Origin: an uncultured Gammaproteobacteria bacterium
GTDB taxonomy: Bacteria > Pseudomonadota > Gammaproteobacteria > HK1
Assembly: GCA_958295835.1 (NCBI GenBank)
Contig: OY282378.1
Span: 2,691,694-2,755,693, forward strand
DNA: 64,000 nucleotides
Reading direction: 5' to 3'
The notes beneath the pieces were generated by a model. That model was given only the letters and a program-made list of their open reading frames with translations. It was not told the origin of the DNA and did not search any database. The position numbers were made by a program, and so were the translations under genes. Of this stretch, positions 9,706 to 20,212 are shown piece after piece (positions within the stretch are counted from its first letter, which is position 1; each line of letters begins with the position of its first letter).

Positions 9706-10983
9706 ATGCGAGTCTATCTGGGACTGGGCTCGAACCTCGGGGATCGGCGGAACCACCTGTCGCGGGCCGTCGATGCGCTGGAGGCGCATGGACTGACCAT
9801 CGCGCGGGTATCCCCGGTGGTGGAGTCGCCGGCCCTCCTCCCCGATTCCGCGCCCTCCGAGTGGAATCTGCCCTACCTCAACCTCGTGCTCGAATGCACG
9901 GCACGATGCTCCCCCGAGCAGCTCCGGATCCGGATCGACGAGATCCAGCGGAAGTTCGGACGGCACGAGGAATCGCACTGGTCACCCCGCCCCATCGACA
10001 TCGACATACTGCTGTGGGGACGCGAGCGCATCGTGACCGGGCGGCTGACCATCCCCCATCGCGATCTGACCTGCCGGAGCTTCGTGCTGGCGCCGCTGGT
10101 GGCGCTGGAGCCCCGGCTCACGATTCCGGGCCAGGGCCAGCGGACGGTGCTCGACTGTTCGATTGCGCTCGAACGGCACATCCCGTTGTGGATGGGTATC
10201 GTCAACGTCACTCCGGACTCGTTCTCCGACGGTGGCCGGTTCCTCGACCGGAGCCGGATCGAACCCCACGTCGCAGCCATGATCGAGGCCGGGGTCCACA
10301 TCCTCGACGTGGGGGGGGAGTCGACCCGGCCCGGCGCCACCCCCGTAGACCCCGCCACCGAATGGTCTCGGGCAGGACCGGTGCTGGAGCGGCTGATCGA
10401 GCTGACGGGAGGACGCAGGCTGCGGCCCCTGCTGAGCCTCGACACGCGCCACCCCGAGGTCGCGGAGAAGGGCCTGGCACTCGGAGTGGACATCATCAAC
10501 GACGTCGGCGGGCTGACTTCTCCCGCCATGGTCGCGTTGGCGAGAGACAGCGGCAAGGACTGGGTCGCGATGCATCACGTCACGGTGCCGGCCGACCCGC
10601 GGGCCATGCTGCCCGCCGATCTCGACCCGTACGACGGCGTCGAGCGCTGGCTGCTGGCCCGGATGGAGGCATGGGATGCGCAAGGCCTGGACCTCGGGCG
10701 GATCGTCTTCGACCCCGGGATCGGCTTCGGCAAGAACCGCCTGCAGTCGCTGCGGCTGCTGAGGCGCGCGGGCGAGTTCCGCCGCCACGGGCTGCGCGTG
10801 CTGGTGGGCCACTCGCGCAAGTCCTTCATGAAGAGCTTCTCGGGAGAGGACGAGGCCGGCAACGATCTGGCGACCCTCGGCGCCTCCCTGCATCTGTGCG
10901 CCCAGGGCGTGGACGTCATCAGGGTCCACGACGTGCCGCTCCACGCCACCGCCTACCGGGGATGGTCGCATCTGGCCGGCTGA
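9706..10983 (+). CDS. folKP: Bifunctional HPPK / dihydropteroate synthase (FolK-FolP fusion)
   Basis: A 425-residue fusion of two consecutive folate-synthesis enzymes. The N-terminal 150 residues are 6-hydroxymethyl-7,8-dihydropterin pyrophosphokinase (LGLGSNLGDR and the RPIDIDILLWG magnesium motif). The remainder is dihydropteroate synthase: GIVNVTPDSFSDGG, GGESTRPGA, SLDTRHPEV, FDPGIGFGKN and the sulfonamide-site VGHSRKSF. The product would turn dihydropterin plus ATP and 4-aminobenzoate into dihydropteroate in the cytosol. FolK-FolP fusions occur in some bacteria and most eukaryotes but are less common than separate genes. I chose the ATG at 9706 because it begins directly with the HPPK strand MRVYLGLGSN. 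Confidence 0.95.
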   Translation: MRVYLGLGSNLGDRRNHLSRAVDALEAHGLTIARVSPVVESPALLPDSAPSEWNLPYLNLVLECTARCSPEQLRIRIDEIQRKFGRHEESHWSPRPIDIDILLWGRERIVTGRLTIPHRDLTCRSFVLAPLVALEPRLTIPGQGQRTVLDCSIALERHIPLWMGIVNVTPDSFSDGGRFLDRSRIEPHVAAMIEAGVHILDVGGESTRPGATPVDPATEWSRAGPVLERLIELTGGRRLRPLLSLDTRHPEVAEKGLALGVDIINDVGGLTSPAMVALARDSGKDWVAMHHVTVPADPRAMLPADLDPYDGVERWLLARMEAWDAQGLDLGRIVFDPGIGFGKNRLQSLRLLRRAGEFRRHGLRVLVGHSRKSFMKSFSGEDEAGNDLATLGASLHLCAQGVDVIRVHDVPLHATAYRGWSHLAG

Positions 10984-11208
10984 GGGCATGGACGACGTGG
11001 CCGCCGGGTCGCGGCCACCGTCACTGCGACGACCTGACTGCGACGACCTGGAGGCAGGGTGTCGCACTCGGATTCGGACGCGGTTCGATGCACGACTGAA
11101 GGTCCCCTCCGGGGGACGAAGGCGTCCTGACGGCGTATCGCGGCCGCCCTGGCCCGGATCAGGCCCCGTGCTACGATGCGCCCCGGTCCTGACGGTGGCG
11201 CGGTCGAC

Positions 11209-14200
11209 ATGAACAGCGCAGCGCGACGTGGCCGGCACGCGGCGCTCGGGTACGGCCGGTGGGTGATGTGGCTCGGGTCGGGCGCCCTGCTCATCGCTTT
11301 CGTGAGCTACGTGGCGCTTCCCTTCGGCCTTGCGTCGTACATCCCCCGACTCGCCGCCCAATACGGTATGCGTCTCGACGTGGATCGGGTACGAGTCGAG
11401 CCGTTCAGGTCCAGGCTCGAGCTCTCCGGGGTTCGAATCGCGACCTCCGGCGACTCGTCGATCGAGTGGTCGAGCGTCGAAACGCGGGTCGATCTCGCCC
11501 AGCTCCTGTCCGGCCGGCTCGTGCTCGACGACTTCCGTTTGAGTGAGGCGACGCTGCGCACCGACGGTCCGGGAGTGGATGCGGCCGACATGCCGGCCGG
11601 ACTGCCCGAGGAGGTGAGCGTCGGCGAGCTCGTCATCGACGGCGTCGAGCTCGCGACGGTCTCCGAAGCGCTCGGTCGCCCGGTCACCATGGACTGGTTG
11701 CGACTCTCGTCGCTCAACGAGGTGTTCCGGCCCGAAGGCGCGGAGGTCGAGGCGGACATCTCCTTCGGCAACGGGCGTTCCAGGCTCCGGGGGCGGCTCA
11801 ACTTCGATGAAAGGGGCTGGATTCTCGATGCCGAGGTCGGTGCGAACGACATCCTGCTCGATGGATTCCCGGCGCTGCTCGGAGCCGCTGGGTCGTGGCG
11901 CGGGAAGCTCGACGGTGCGGGGCCGGTGCGCCTCGTCTACGCGCCGGTCAACGGTGCGTTCAGTGCGACCACCAGTGGCCGGTGGGCAATCGACGGACTG
12001 GAGATCGGGCTTGCGCAGGTCGCGATCTCCGGCGCCCGGGCCCATTGGGATGGTGCTGCATTCATGACGTTCTCCGGGAGCGCCGTGGATGCGCTCAGCG
12101 TCGACGGGGAGATTGGTCTGAGTGAGCTCCGGGCCGGCGTCGTCGATGTGCTTGAAGTCGAGGCGGCGGAGCTCACGCTGCGAATCGATGCTTCACGGGC
12201 GCCCGAGACCCGCCTGTCGGTGGAGGGCCACATCCCCGTGGCCCGCTTCAACGGCAAGGGAGGCGCATTCGAAGCGGTCGGTGCGGAGGCCACGAATCTC
12301 GTCTCGCAGGTCGCGCTGACGTTCGCCGATGACGTCGGAGTCGAGATCGATCGGCTGAGCTCCGGCACCCTCACGGTGAAGCTGCCGGCCGACCGGTCGA
12401 TCGACACGGAGCGAATCGAGATCGATCGCGTGATTGTCGAATCCGCCGCGGGATTCGTCTCGGCGGCGGCAGGGACGGTGGAACGGGCCGACTGGCGCGG
12501 CTTCACCGGACCGCGGAGCACCGGGACGGCGACCGGCCTCGCGATCCGGCGAATCGAACGGCACGGAAACGACGGGTTTCGGCTCGCCCTCGCCTCGGCG
12601 GAGACGATCGAGGACAGGAATGACGATTCCGTTCTGCGGTTGCGCGACGTCGCGCTCGACTCCACGACGTTCTCGCCGAAGGGCATGGTCGCGGTTGGCG
12701 GAGTGCGCGCCTCGGATGCGTGGCTTGCGAGTGAAACGAGCACGCTGGTCCTCGAACGACTCTCCCTGGACGGAGTGGAGCAGGATGCAGACGGCGCGAT
12801 GAGCATCGCATCGGGGCGGGCTCGCATCGTCGACCACACGCACCCGGAGGGGTGGGCGATGGTGGGCACGGGTTTCCGGTTCACCGGCGGCACGGTGTCC
12901 GATCGAGCCTGGAAGTCGAAGTCGATTCAGCTCGACGAGGTGGACGTCGATACGGGCGATGCGAGCTACACGCTGCGGGATCTGGCGCTGATCGATGCAA
13001 CGGGTGAAGGCGAAGGTGGAAACGCCCGTCTCGCAAGGCTCGGCACGCTGGAGCTCGGTCGAGGCGGAAGCCGCGTCGTCGTCGAAGACTTGTCCGCGCA
13101 TTCACCGGCGTGGCGCGAAGGGATGGGGGGCGCGCAAGCGATTGAAGCGGTCTCGATGACCGTCGACACCGTGGACCGGCATCGTTGGCAGTCCAGCGGT
13201 TGGCGCCTGATCGGGGTCGCGACGGCAACATCGGGGCGTACAAGCGCAGATACGGCATCGCTGGAGAATCTCGTTCTGGACGTGGCCGACGACTCGACGG
13301 TCGGCGCACAGCGGATCGAGCTCGACGGATTGATCTTCGACGGTGAATCCACGGTGCACGCGGCGAGCGCCTTCGCGGAGCGGACGTACTTCCGCGCGAG
13401 CGATGGCTCCGGCGTCGATGTCCCCGGCCTGCGCGCAGATACCGTCGAGTGGAACGGTGAGACCCTGGCCGCGGAGCGGGGTGCGGCGCCGCTGATGAAT
13501 GTCGCGGCAACTCCGGTCCGTGCAGCGTTCGATACGGTCGCGTTCACCTCGGCCCGGCTCGGAGCCGGCGGGATACGCCAGCTCGGAGCCGCGACCTCCG
13601 CATCCGGTCGCGGCGAGGTGGAGCACGTGCTCGAATGGTCCGCGGGAGCGTTGGCACTGGGCGGCTACCACGCACCGACCCCCGACGAGTCGATGTTCGA
13701 CTTCGCCGAGGCGCGTGACATCGAGATCGTCGGCGACGCCAATGGAGCGCGCCTTCGGACCGATCGCGTGGCGGCGCGGGGAGCGCGCCTCGATGCATCG
13801 GGCGAAACGCTGCTCGCGAACGCGGAGGTGGACGGCCTCACGCTGGACGATCCGCGCGGTCGCGCGCGCACGTCGGCGCGCGCGCTACGGGCGAGCCCGT
13901 TGACGATCCGCGAGTCGGGGTTGGACATCGGGGCACTGAGTCTCTCCGGCATCGAAAGCGCGATCGGACTGAGCGAGAATGGCGACTGGGAGCTTCCGGC
14001 GCTGCCAATCGGTCCCGGCGAAGCCCAGTCCTCGTTCAGGGTCCGGATCCGGGAAGCGAGCACCGCGGACTCCGACTCGGTCATCCGCGTCGTCGACCGG
14101 ACAACGGAGCCGGACTTCGCGGCAAGCATCGACATCACGAGCGCTACGTTGCGCGGGCTCGACCACGAAGCGATCGGCGTGCCGGCCCGCTTCTCCGTCG

Positions 14201-14670
14201 AAGCGGCCGCGGACGTCTTCACCGCCTTGCAGGCCGGCGGCGTGCTGGTCCCCACGTTGACCGGTACCGATTTCGACCTGAACGCGACGATTCACGGACT
14301 CTCGCTACGCGATCTCTCGCCGTACTCTCGACTGCACCTCGGCCGGTCCGTCGAGGACGGGCAGGCCGACGTGGCCCTCGATGCCACGATTCGGACCTCC
14401 GACCTCGAAGGCGTCGCCGACTTCACCATGAGCGAAGTCGTGCTCGGGAAATCCGAGCTGCCGGCAGGATCGACCGAACCGCTGGCGGAGGCCCCGTCCA
14501 CGCTCGACGCGGCCCTGGATTCGCTCGAGGACGAGCGGGGCAGGATCGAGCTGAAGGTTCCGCTGCGCGGCAAGCTCGATGCTCCCGGATTCGACCTCGA
14601 CGGTCTGGTGACCCGGGCGCTCGCAAACATCGCCCTGGAGACCGCGGAGGCGTTGCCGAAGGCCGAGTAA
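11209..14670 (+). CDS. Very large AsmA/DUF748-type envelope protein
   Basis: A 1153-residue protein with one N-terminal transmembrane segment (about 20-45, VMWLGSGALLIAFVSY), then a long beta-rich, repetitive periplasmic region. The C-terminal SPYSRLHLGRSVEDGQADVALD matches the DUF748 end motif, in which a hydrophobic beta-strand is followed by a short charged tail. AsmA-like proteins are thought to form grooves that carry phospholipids between membranes or affect outer-membrane assembly, so an envelope lipid-transport role is likely but inferred. The ATG at 11209 is preferred over one 11 codons upstream. Its stop shares one base with the uvrD start (TAATG), implying coupled translation. Confidence 0.8.
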   Translation: MNSAARRGRHAALGYGRWVMWLGSGALLIAFVSYVALPFGLASYIPRLAAQYGMRLDVDRVRVEPFRSRLELSGVRIATSGDSSIEWSSVETRVDLAQLLSGRLVLDDFRLSEATLRTDGPGVDAADMPAGLPEEVSVGELVIDGVELATVSEALGRPVTMDWLRLSSLNEVFRPEGAEVEADISFGNGRSRLRGRLNFDERGWILDAEVGANDILLDGFPALLGAAGSWRGKLDGAGPVRLVYAPVNGAFSATTSGRWAIDGLEIGLAQVAISGARAHWDGAAFMTFSGSAVDALSVDGEIGLSELRAGVVDVLEVEAAELTLRIDASRAPETRLSVEGHIPVARFNGKGGAFEAVGAEATNLVSQVALTFADDVGVEIDRLSSGTLTVKLPADRSIDTERIEIDRVIVESAAGFVSAAAGTVERADWRGFTGPRSTGTATGLAIRRIERHGNDGFRLALASAETIEDRNDDSVLRLRDVALDSTTFSPKGMVAVGGVRASDAWLASETSTLVLERLSLDGVEQDADGAMSIASGRARIVDHTHPEGWAMVGTGFRFTGGTVSDRAWKSKSIQLDEVDVDTGDASYTLRDLALIDATGEGEGGNARLARLGTLELGRGGSRVVVEDLSAHSPAWREGMGGAQAIEAVSMTVDTVDRHRWQSSGWRLIGVATATSGRTSADTASLENLVLDVADDSTVGAQRIELDGLIFDGESTVHAASAFAERTYFRASDGSGVDVPGLRADTVEWNGETLAAERGAAPLMNVAATPVRAAFDTVAFTSARLGAGGIRQLGAATSASGRGEVEHVLEWSAGALALGGYHAPTPDESMFDFAEARDIEIVGDANGARLRTDRVAARGARLDASGETLLANAEVDGLTLDDPRGRARTSARALRASPLTIRESGLDIGALSLSGIESAIGLSENGDWELPALPIGPGEAQSSFRVRIREASTADSDSVIRVVDRTTEPDFAASIDITSATLRGLDHEAIGVPARFSVEAAADVFTALQAGGVLVPTLTGTDFDLNATIHGLSLRDLSPYSRLHLGRSVEDGQADVALDATIRTSDLEGVADFTMSEVVLGKSELPAGSTEPLAEAPSTLDAALDSLEDERGRIELKVPLRGKLDAPGFDLDGLVTRALANIALETAEALPKAE

Positions 14671-16856
14671 TGGACGTCACCGACATCATCGAGCCCCTGA
14701 ACGACGCGCAGCGCAAGGCGGTCACCGCCCCCGCCGGACATTTGCTCGTGCTCGCCGGCGCCGGGAGCGGAAAGACGCGGGTGCTCGTGCATCGCATCGC
14801 GTGGTTGCTCGCCACCCGTGACGCGACGCCGTTCGGGATTCTCGCGGTGACGTTCACCAACAAGGCCGCATCGGAGATGCGGACCCGGATCGAATCGATG
14901 CTCGGACGGCCGGTGGGCGGCATGTGGGTAGGCACGTTCCACGGACTCGCGCATCGGCTGCTGCGCGCGCATCGGCAGGATGCCGGCCTGCGGGAGGACT
15001 TCCAGATCCTCGACAGCGACGATCAGCTACGCTGCATCCGTCGTGTGTTGCGCGATCTCGACCTCGACGAACAACGCTGGCCGGCAAGGCAGGCGCAAGC
15101 GTTCATCAACGCGCGCAAGGACGAAGGGCTTCGCGCCGAGCATATCGAGGATCGCGACGACCTCCGGATGACCCGCATGCTGCGCATCTATGCGGCGTAC
15201 CAGGAGACCTGCGAGCGCACCGGGGTCGTGGACTTCGCCGAGCTGCTGCTCCGGTGCCACGAGCTGTTTCGCGACCGCGACGACGTGCTCGCGCACTACC
15301 GGGAACGCTTCCGCCATATCCTCGTCGACGAGTTCCAGGACACCAACACCATCCAGTACGCGTGGCTGAGGCTGCTGGCGGGAAGCGCAGGCCACTTGTG
15401 CTGCGTCGGCGACGACGATCAATCGGTGTACGGCTGGCGGGGCGCCCGCATCGAGAACATCCTCCAGTTCCCCAGGGACTTCGCGCACGTCTCGACCGTG
15501 CGCCTGGAACGGAACTACCGATCGACCGGCAACATCCTCGCCGCCGCGAACGCCCTCATCGCCAACAACCAGGGGCGCATGGGCAAGAACCTCTGGACCG
15601 ACGACGGCGACGGGGAGCCGATCGCGGTCTACGCGGGATTCAACGACATCGACGAATCCCGGTTCATCGTATCGCGCATCCGGCAATGGGTCGCATCCGG
15701 GGGACGTCGCGACGAGATCGCGATCCTGTACCGGGTCAGCGCCCAGTCCCGGGTGCTGGAAGAGGCGCTCCTCACGCAGGGCGTCGCCTACCGGGTCTAC
15801 GGCGGCCTTCGCTTCTATGAACGCGCCGAGATCAGGAACGCCCTCGCGTATTGCCGCCTCGTCGCGAATCGCGACGACGATGCCGCATTCGAGAGAGTCG
15901 TCAACCTCCCGCCCCGCGGGATCGGCGCGCGCACGGTGGACATCCTGCGCACCGAGGCGAAAGGACGGAACGAGTCCCTCTGGACGGCGGCGCTCCGGGT
16001 GATCGCCGAAGGCAGGGCAGGCGCGCGCGCGGCCGGTGCATTGCGGAGCTTCGTCGAGCTGATCGATGAGCTCGCGAGCGGTTTCCGCGACGTCTCGCTA
16101 CAGGAGAAGATCGAGACGGCGGTGGGGGGCAGCGGCCTTTTCGAGTACTACCGGCAGGAGAAGGTCGATCGTGCCCGGACGCGGATCGAGAACCTCCAGG
16201 AGCTCGCGGTCGCGGCGGGGCAGTTCGCTTTCGACGGCGAAGATCGGGATTCGCAGGATCCCCTGACCGCATTCCTCTCCCATGCGGCGCTGGAGGCAGG
16301 CGAGGAGCAGGCGGCGGACGGAGAGGATCTGGTCAGCCTGATGACGTTGCACTCGGCGAAGGGGCTGGAATTCCCTCTCGTCTTCATCTGCGGGATGGAA
16401 GAAGGACTGTTCCCGCACAGCCGGAGCAGCGACGATCCGGGAAAGCTCGAGGAGGAACGGCGGCTCTGCTACGTCGGCATGACCCGTGCGAAACGCAGTC
16501 TGTGCCTGTCCTACGCGGAGTCGCGGCGGCTGTATGGCGGCGGTTCCGACAGGTACTCGACGCCCTCGCGTTTCCTGCGGGAGCTGCCACCCGAGCGCGT
16601 CGAGGAAGTGCGCCTTCGGGGTACGGTGTCACGGCCCGTCATGCCGGCTCTGCCCAGGCGCCGCGCCGGCTCGGAATCGATTCGCGACGAGCCGGATGGA
16701 TTGCGTCTCGGACAACGGGTACAGCACCCGAAGTTCGGCGAGGGCGTCGTGTTGACGTATGAAGGACAAGGCGCCCACGCTCGCGTGCAGGTCAACTTCG
16801 AGGCGGCCGGCAGCAAGTGGCTCGTCGTCGCCTACGCGAACCTGGTAGCGGTCTGA
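14670..16856 (+). CDS. uvrD: DNA helicase II (UvrD/PcrA/Rep superfamily 1A)
   Basis: A 728-residue 3'-5' helicase, close to the length of E. coli UvrD. Ordered motifs are QRKAVTAP (Q motif), AGAGSGKT (Walker A, about 28-35), AVTFTNKAASEMR (Ia), ILVDEFQDTN (Walker B), GDDDQSVYGWRGA (III), LERNYRST (IV), LMTLHSAKGLEFPLVF (V) and EERRLCYVGMTRAK (VI). The C-terminal Tudor-like segment (GQRVQHPKFGEGVVL) that binds RNA polymerase in UvrD/PcrA is present. It unwinds DNA in nucleotide excision and mismatch repair. The start overlaps the preceding DUF748-type gene by one base. Confidence 0.95.
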   Translation: MDVTDIIEPLNDAQRKAVTAPAGHLLVLAGAGSGKTRVLVHRIAWLLATRDATPFGILAVTFTNKAASEMRTRIESMLGRPVGGMWVGTFHGLAHRLLRAHRQDAGLREDFQILDSDDQLRCIRRVLRDLDLDEQRWPARQAQAFINARKDEGLRAEHIEDRDDLRMTRMLRIYAAYQETCERTGVVDFAELLLRCHELFRDRDDVLAHYRERFRHILVDEFQDTNTIQYAWLRLLAGSAGHLCCVGDDDQSVYGWRGARIENILQFPRDFAHVSTVRLERNYRSTGNILAAANALIANNQGRMGKNLWTDDGDGEPIAVYAGFNDIDESRFIVSRIRQWVASGGRRDEIAILYRVSAQSRVLEEALLTQGVAYRVYGGLRFYERAEIRNALAYCRLVANRDDDAAFERVVNLPPRGIGARTVDILRTEAKGRNESLWTAALRVIAEGRAGARAAGALRSFVELIDELASGFRDVSLQEKIETAVGGSGLFEYYRQEKVDRARTRIENLQELAVAAGQFAFDGEDRDSQDPLTAFLSHAALEAGEEQAADGEDLVSLMTLHSAKGLEFPLVFICGMEEGLFPHSRSSDDPGKLEEERRLCYVGMTRAKRSLCLSYAESRRLYGGGSDRYSTPSRFLRELPPERVEEVRLRGTVSRPVMPALPRRRAGSESIRDEPDGLRLGQRVQHPKFGEGVVLTYEGQGAHARVQVNFEAAGSKWLVVAYANLVAV

Positions 16857-16930
16857 GCCCGGCCTGCGGCCGGTTCCCGACCGCGTTGACGAGCGGGTCG
16901 TGGTCTGCGCAAGACTTTGCGGACAAGGGG

Positions 16931-17521
16931 TTATCCGCCGGCCGACACCCCCGCCTTGTCGAGCATGAACCCGACCGCGTTGCGGACATCCTCGTCGGTC
17001 AGATGCGCAAAGCCGCCTTTCGGGGGCATCGCCCCCTTGCCGTTGGTGACGGACTGGAGGAGTCCCGCCATGCCCTGGCCCAACCGGGGCTCCCATGCGG
17101 CCGGATCGTCGAGCTTCGGCGCTTCCGCCACGCCGCTCAGGTGGCATGCGAAGCAAGCGCTCTGGTAGATCTGCTCGCCCGCCGCGATATCGACGGGCCC
17201 GGCCGCGGCCGTGACGGTCTGGCCCGCAGAGCCTGCGGCGCCGACGTCCGAGGCTGCCGCCGTTGTCCCGCTCGTGGCATCGGCCTGCGTCGCGGTCGAG
17301 GCGGCGGGGGCCGGGGCCTGCGTCTGCCCGGCGGGGTCGCCGATGCGTGACCGGCCGACCGGCGCGATCCGTACGGCCACGACGTCAGGGTTGCTCTGCA
17401 TCTTCGCGTAGGCCCGCCCGCCGATCGAGTTCGTAGCGAAGTACATGGCGAACCCGAACACGGTCAGGAGAATCAATATCACGCCGAACTGGCGCCAGAA
17501 CACGTTGTCAGCCTTGCTCAC
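16931..17521 (-). CDS. Membrane-anchored class I cytochrome c (cytochrome c5 type)
   Basis: A 196-residue protein with an N-terminal anchor (about 12-34, FGVILILLTVFGFAMYF), an Ala/Thr-rich periplasmic linker (about 60-115), and one heme c site CFACH near residue 131. The distal Met ligand is probably in GKGAMPPKGGF. The order and the QSACFACHLSG context match cytochrome c5 or CycB-like proteins that carry electrons to terminal oxidases. It converges on uvrD with a 74-bp gap. Confidence 0.9.
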   Translation of the reverse strand: MSKADNVFWRQFGVILILLTVFGFAMYFATNSIGGRAYAKMQSNPDVVAVRIAPVGRSRIGDPAGQTQAPAPAASTATQADATSGTTAAASDVGAAGSAGQTVTAAAGPVDIAAGEQIYQSACFACHLSGVAEAPKLDDPAAWEPRLGQGMAGLLQSVTNGKGAMPPKGGFAHLTDEDVRNAVGFMLDKAGVSAGG

Positions 17522-18089
<568 letters not shown>

Positions 18090-18443
18090 TCAGGCAGCCT
18101 TCGGCAGCGTCTCGTTGACGGCCTTGACGCTGTCGACGACGACATCCTTGAGCTCGGAGCCCGTCTCGCGCTGGATCTCCACGAGCTTTCCCGTGGTCGC
18201 GACGAGCTTCTCGCTCAACGTCTTCCACGCATCCATCTGAATGGCCAGCACCTCTTCCGGCTGCTTGGCGGCGACGAGGGGGCGCGTGGTGTCGATGGCC
18301 GCCTCGAACAGCCCGAACTGCTCCTCGATGGTCCGCTCGATGCCCTTCGCGACGATTCGATTGGCGCGGATCGTCTGGTCCAGCATCGCGGTGTACAGAT
18401 CGATCGGCTGCTTGAACGGCTGTGTGGTCTTCTTGGTGCTCAT
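18090..18443 (-). CDS. Phasin family protein
   Basis: A 117-residue all-helical protein with the phasin pattern: an amphipathic stretch LYTAMLDQTIRANRIVAKG, then EEQFGLFEAAIDTTRP and a long C-terminal helix. Phasins coat polyhydroxyalkanoate granules or act as small cytosolic chaperones. No PHA synthase or depolymerase is in the window, so the link to storage is by family only. I chose the ATG at 18443 because a GGGAG motif lies nine bases upstream; another ATG at 18452 sits directly on that motif and is less likely. It diverges from the deacylase gene. Confidence 0.8.
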   Translation of the reverse strand: MSTKKTTQPFKQPIDLYTAMLDQTIRANRIVAKGIERTIEEQFGLFEAAIDTTRPLVAAKQPEEVLAIQMDAWKTLSEKLVATTGKLVEIQRETGSELKDVVVDSVKAVNETLPKAA

Positions 18444-18575
18444 GGCGTTCATCTCCCGTGGTCGTGGTCTCGGACAATGGATGGTGCGTTGCAGCAATGG
18501 TGCAGCGCAACATAGGGCCGGGCCACCTGAATGTCAAGGGACCTGAAGCGGATCGCACGGGGAGCTGCCGAGCAA

Positions 18576-19526
18576 ATGGCCAATTCATATTCCGTCGAGC
18601 TGGAGGCGTTCGACATCTCGCGTCGTCGCCGGGGAGAGACCGGTATCGACTACGTGACCACGTTCGACAGCGGCGCGCCCGGCCCGCATGTGATGCTGAG
18701 CGCGCTGGTCCATGGCAACGAGCTCTGCGGTGCGCACGCTCTCGACTACCTGCTGCGCGAGGGCGTCCGACCGGAGCGGGGGAAGCTCACGCTGGCCTTC
18801 ATGAACGTCGCGGCATACGCCCGCTTCGATCCCTCCAACCCGGCCGCTTCACGCTACGTCGACGAGGATTTCAACCGCCTCTGGTCGACCGATGTTCTCG
18901 ACGGTCCCCGCGACAGTGTCGAGCTCGGGCGAGCGCGGGAAATCCGCCCGTTGATGGACACCGTCGATCTGTTGCTCGACATCCATTCCATGCAGCATGC
19001 GACGGCTCCGTTGATGCTCGCGGGTCCCCTGGACAAGGGCAGGCGGCTTGCCGCCGAAGTCGCGGCGCCGGTCCACGTCGTCTGTGACGCGGGCCACGCT
19101 GCCGGCACCCGGTTGCGCGACTACGCGGCATTCGGCGATCCGGGAAGCCACCGCAATGCCCTGCTGGTCGAATGCGGGCAGCACTGGGCGCGCGGGACGG
19201 CCGGGGTGGCCATCGAGGTCGCGCTGCGGTTCCTGGCGTGCTCGGGGGCCGTGGCCCGTGATTGGGTGGAGTCGCGACTCCCGCGGACTGCACCGGCGGC
19301 GCAACGGATCATCGAGGTGACCGGACCGGTGACCATCGACACCGACCGTTTCCGGTTCGTCGAGGGCTACCGGGGGATGGAGGTCATCCCCGAACGGGGC
19401 ACGATCATCGGCTGGGACGGAGACCGTGCGATCCGGACTCCTTACGCGGACTGTGTCCTCATCATGCCGTCGCGCCGCCTGCGCCGCGGGGAATCGGCGG
19501 TGCGGCTCGGCCGCTACATCGACTGA
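18576..19526 (+). CDS. Succinylglutamate desuccinylase / aspartoacylase family protein
   Basis: A zinc-dependent deacylase-like protein of about 316 residues (M14-like fold). Zinc ligands are visible as SALVHGNELCG (His and Glu) and LLLDIHSMQ (His). NVAAYARFDP and DEDFNRLWS are substrate-loop segments, and LLVECGQHW carries the likely catalytic Glu. Family members hydrolyse N-acyl amino acids such as N-succinylglutamate or N-acetylaspartate. No arginine-catabolic ast genes are nearby, so the substrate is open. An in-frame ATG at 18531 would add 15 residues; 18576 is preferred because a GGGGAG motif precedes it. Confidence 0.85.
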   Translation: MANSYSVELEAFDISRRRRGETGIDYVTTFDSGAPGPHVMLSALVHGNELCGAHALDYLLREGVRPERGKLTLAFMNVAAYARFDPSNPAASRYVDEDFNRLWSTDVLDGPRDSVELGRAREIRPLMDTVDLLLDIHSMQHATAPLMLAGPLDKGRRLAAEVAAPVHVVCDAGHAAGTRLRDYAAFGDPGSHRNALLVECGQHWARGTAGVAIEVALRFLACSGAVARDWVESRLPRTAPAAQRIIEVTGPVTIDTDRFRFVEGYRGMEVIPERGTIIGWDGDRAIRTPYADCVLIMPSRRLRRGESAVRLGRYID

Positions 19527-19728
19527 ACCGGCTCGCACCACCCGACTTCGCGATTGGCCGGAGAATGCAGGATACGCTTGTCGCCGGCCCATGGCCGCGC
19601 GAAGATCGTGCCGTGTGCCGGGGGAGTTCGTATCCGGCCCGAGTCTTCGCCTCGCATCGGCGATCCGCGTGCGCTCGGCAGGGTCCCCCCGGCTATCCCA
19701 TGTTCAGCAAACGAGAGGACGACGAACG

Positions 19729-20208
19729 ATGACGATCAAGGTTGGAGACAAGGTTCCGAGCGTGAACCTCGCCCATATGACGGAGAGCGGCCCCGGCGGG
19801 CTCGCGAGCGACGCGCTGTTCGGCGGCAGGAAGGTGGTCATGTTCGCGGTGCCCGGCGCATTCACCCCCACGTGCTCGGCCGCCCACCTGCCCGGTTTCG
19901 TCGCCAATGCCGACAGGATCAAGGCGAAAGGCGTGGACGACATCGTGTGCATCTCGGTGAACGACGCCTTCGTGATGGATGCGTGGGGGAAGGCGCAGAA
20001 CGCCGACGCCATCCACATGGTCGCGGACGGCAGTGGTGAGTTCGCGAGGGCGGCGGGCCTGGAGCTCGACCTCGTGAGCCGCGGCCTCGGCATGCGGTCC
20101 CAGCGCTACGCGATGGTGGTGGAGGACGGCGTGGTCACCCATCTGCACGTGGATGAAGCCGGCAAGCTCGACAAGTCGAGCGCGGAGTCGGTGCTCGATC
20201 TCCTCTGA
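19729..20208 (+). CDS. Peroxiredoxin, Prx5/AhpE-like thioredoxin-fold peroxidase
   Basis: A 159-residue peroxiredoxin with the active-site signature VPGAFTPTCSAAHLPGF, in which the Cys near residue 48 is the peroxidatic cysteine and Thr/Pro belong to the PxxxTxxC motif. This wording (PGAFTPTCS) is typical of the Prx5 subfamily that reduces hydrogen peroxide and alkyl hydroperoxides using glutathione/glutaredoxin or thioredoxin. No resolving-Cys fusion to glutaredoxin is present. The ATG at 19729 is preceded by AGAGGAC and gives the standard N-terminus MTIKVGDKVPSV. It converges on etfA across a strong hairpin. Confidence 0.95.
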   Translation: MTIKVGDKVPSVNLAHMTESGPGGLASDALFGGRKVVMFAVPGAFTPTCSAAHLPGFVANADRIKAKGVDDIVCISVNDAFVMDAWGKAQNADAIHMVADGSGEFARAAGLELDLVSRGLGMRSQRYAMVVEDGVVTHLHVDEAGKLDKSSAESVLDLL

Positions 20209-20212
20209 CCTG

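Noticed and set aside
11025-11052. Short tandem repeat CTGCGACGACCTG-like (two units) upstream of the DUF748-type gene
   Set aside because: Only two 14-bp units in GC-rich spacer; chance or minor slippage is enough to explain it.
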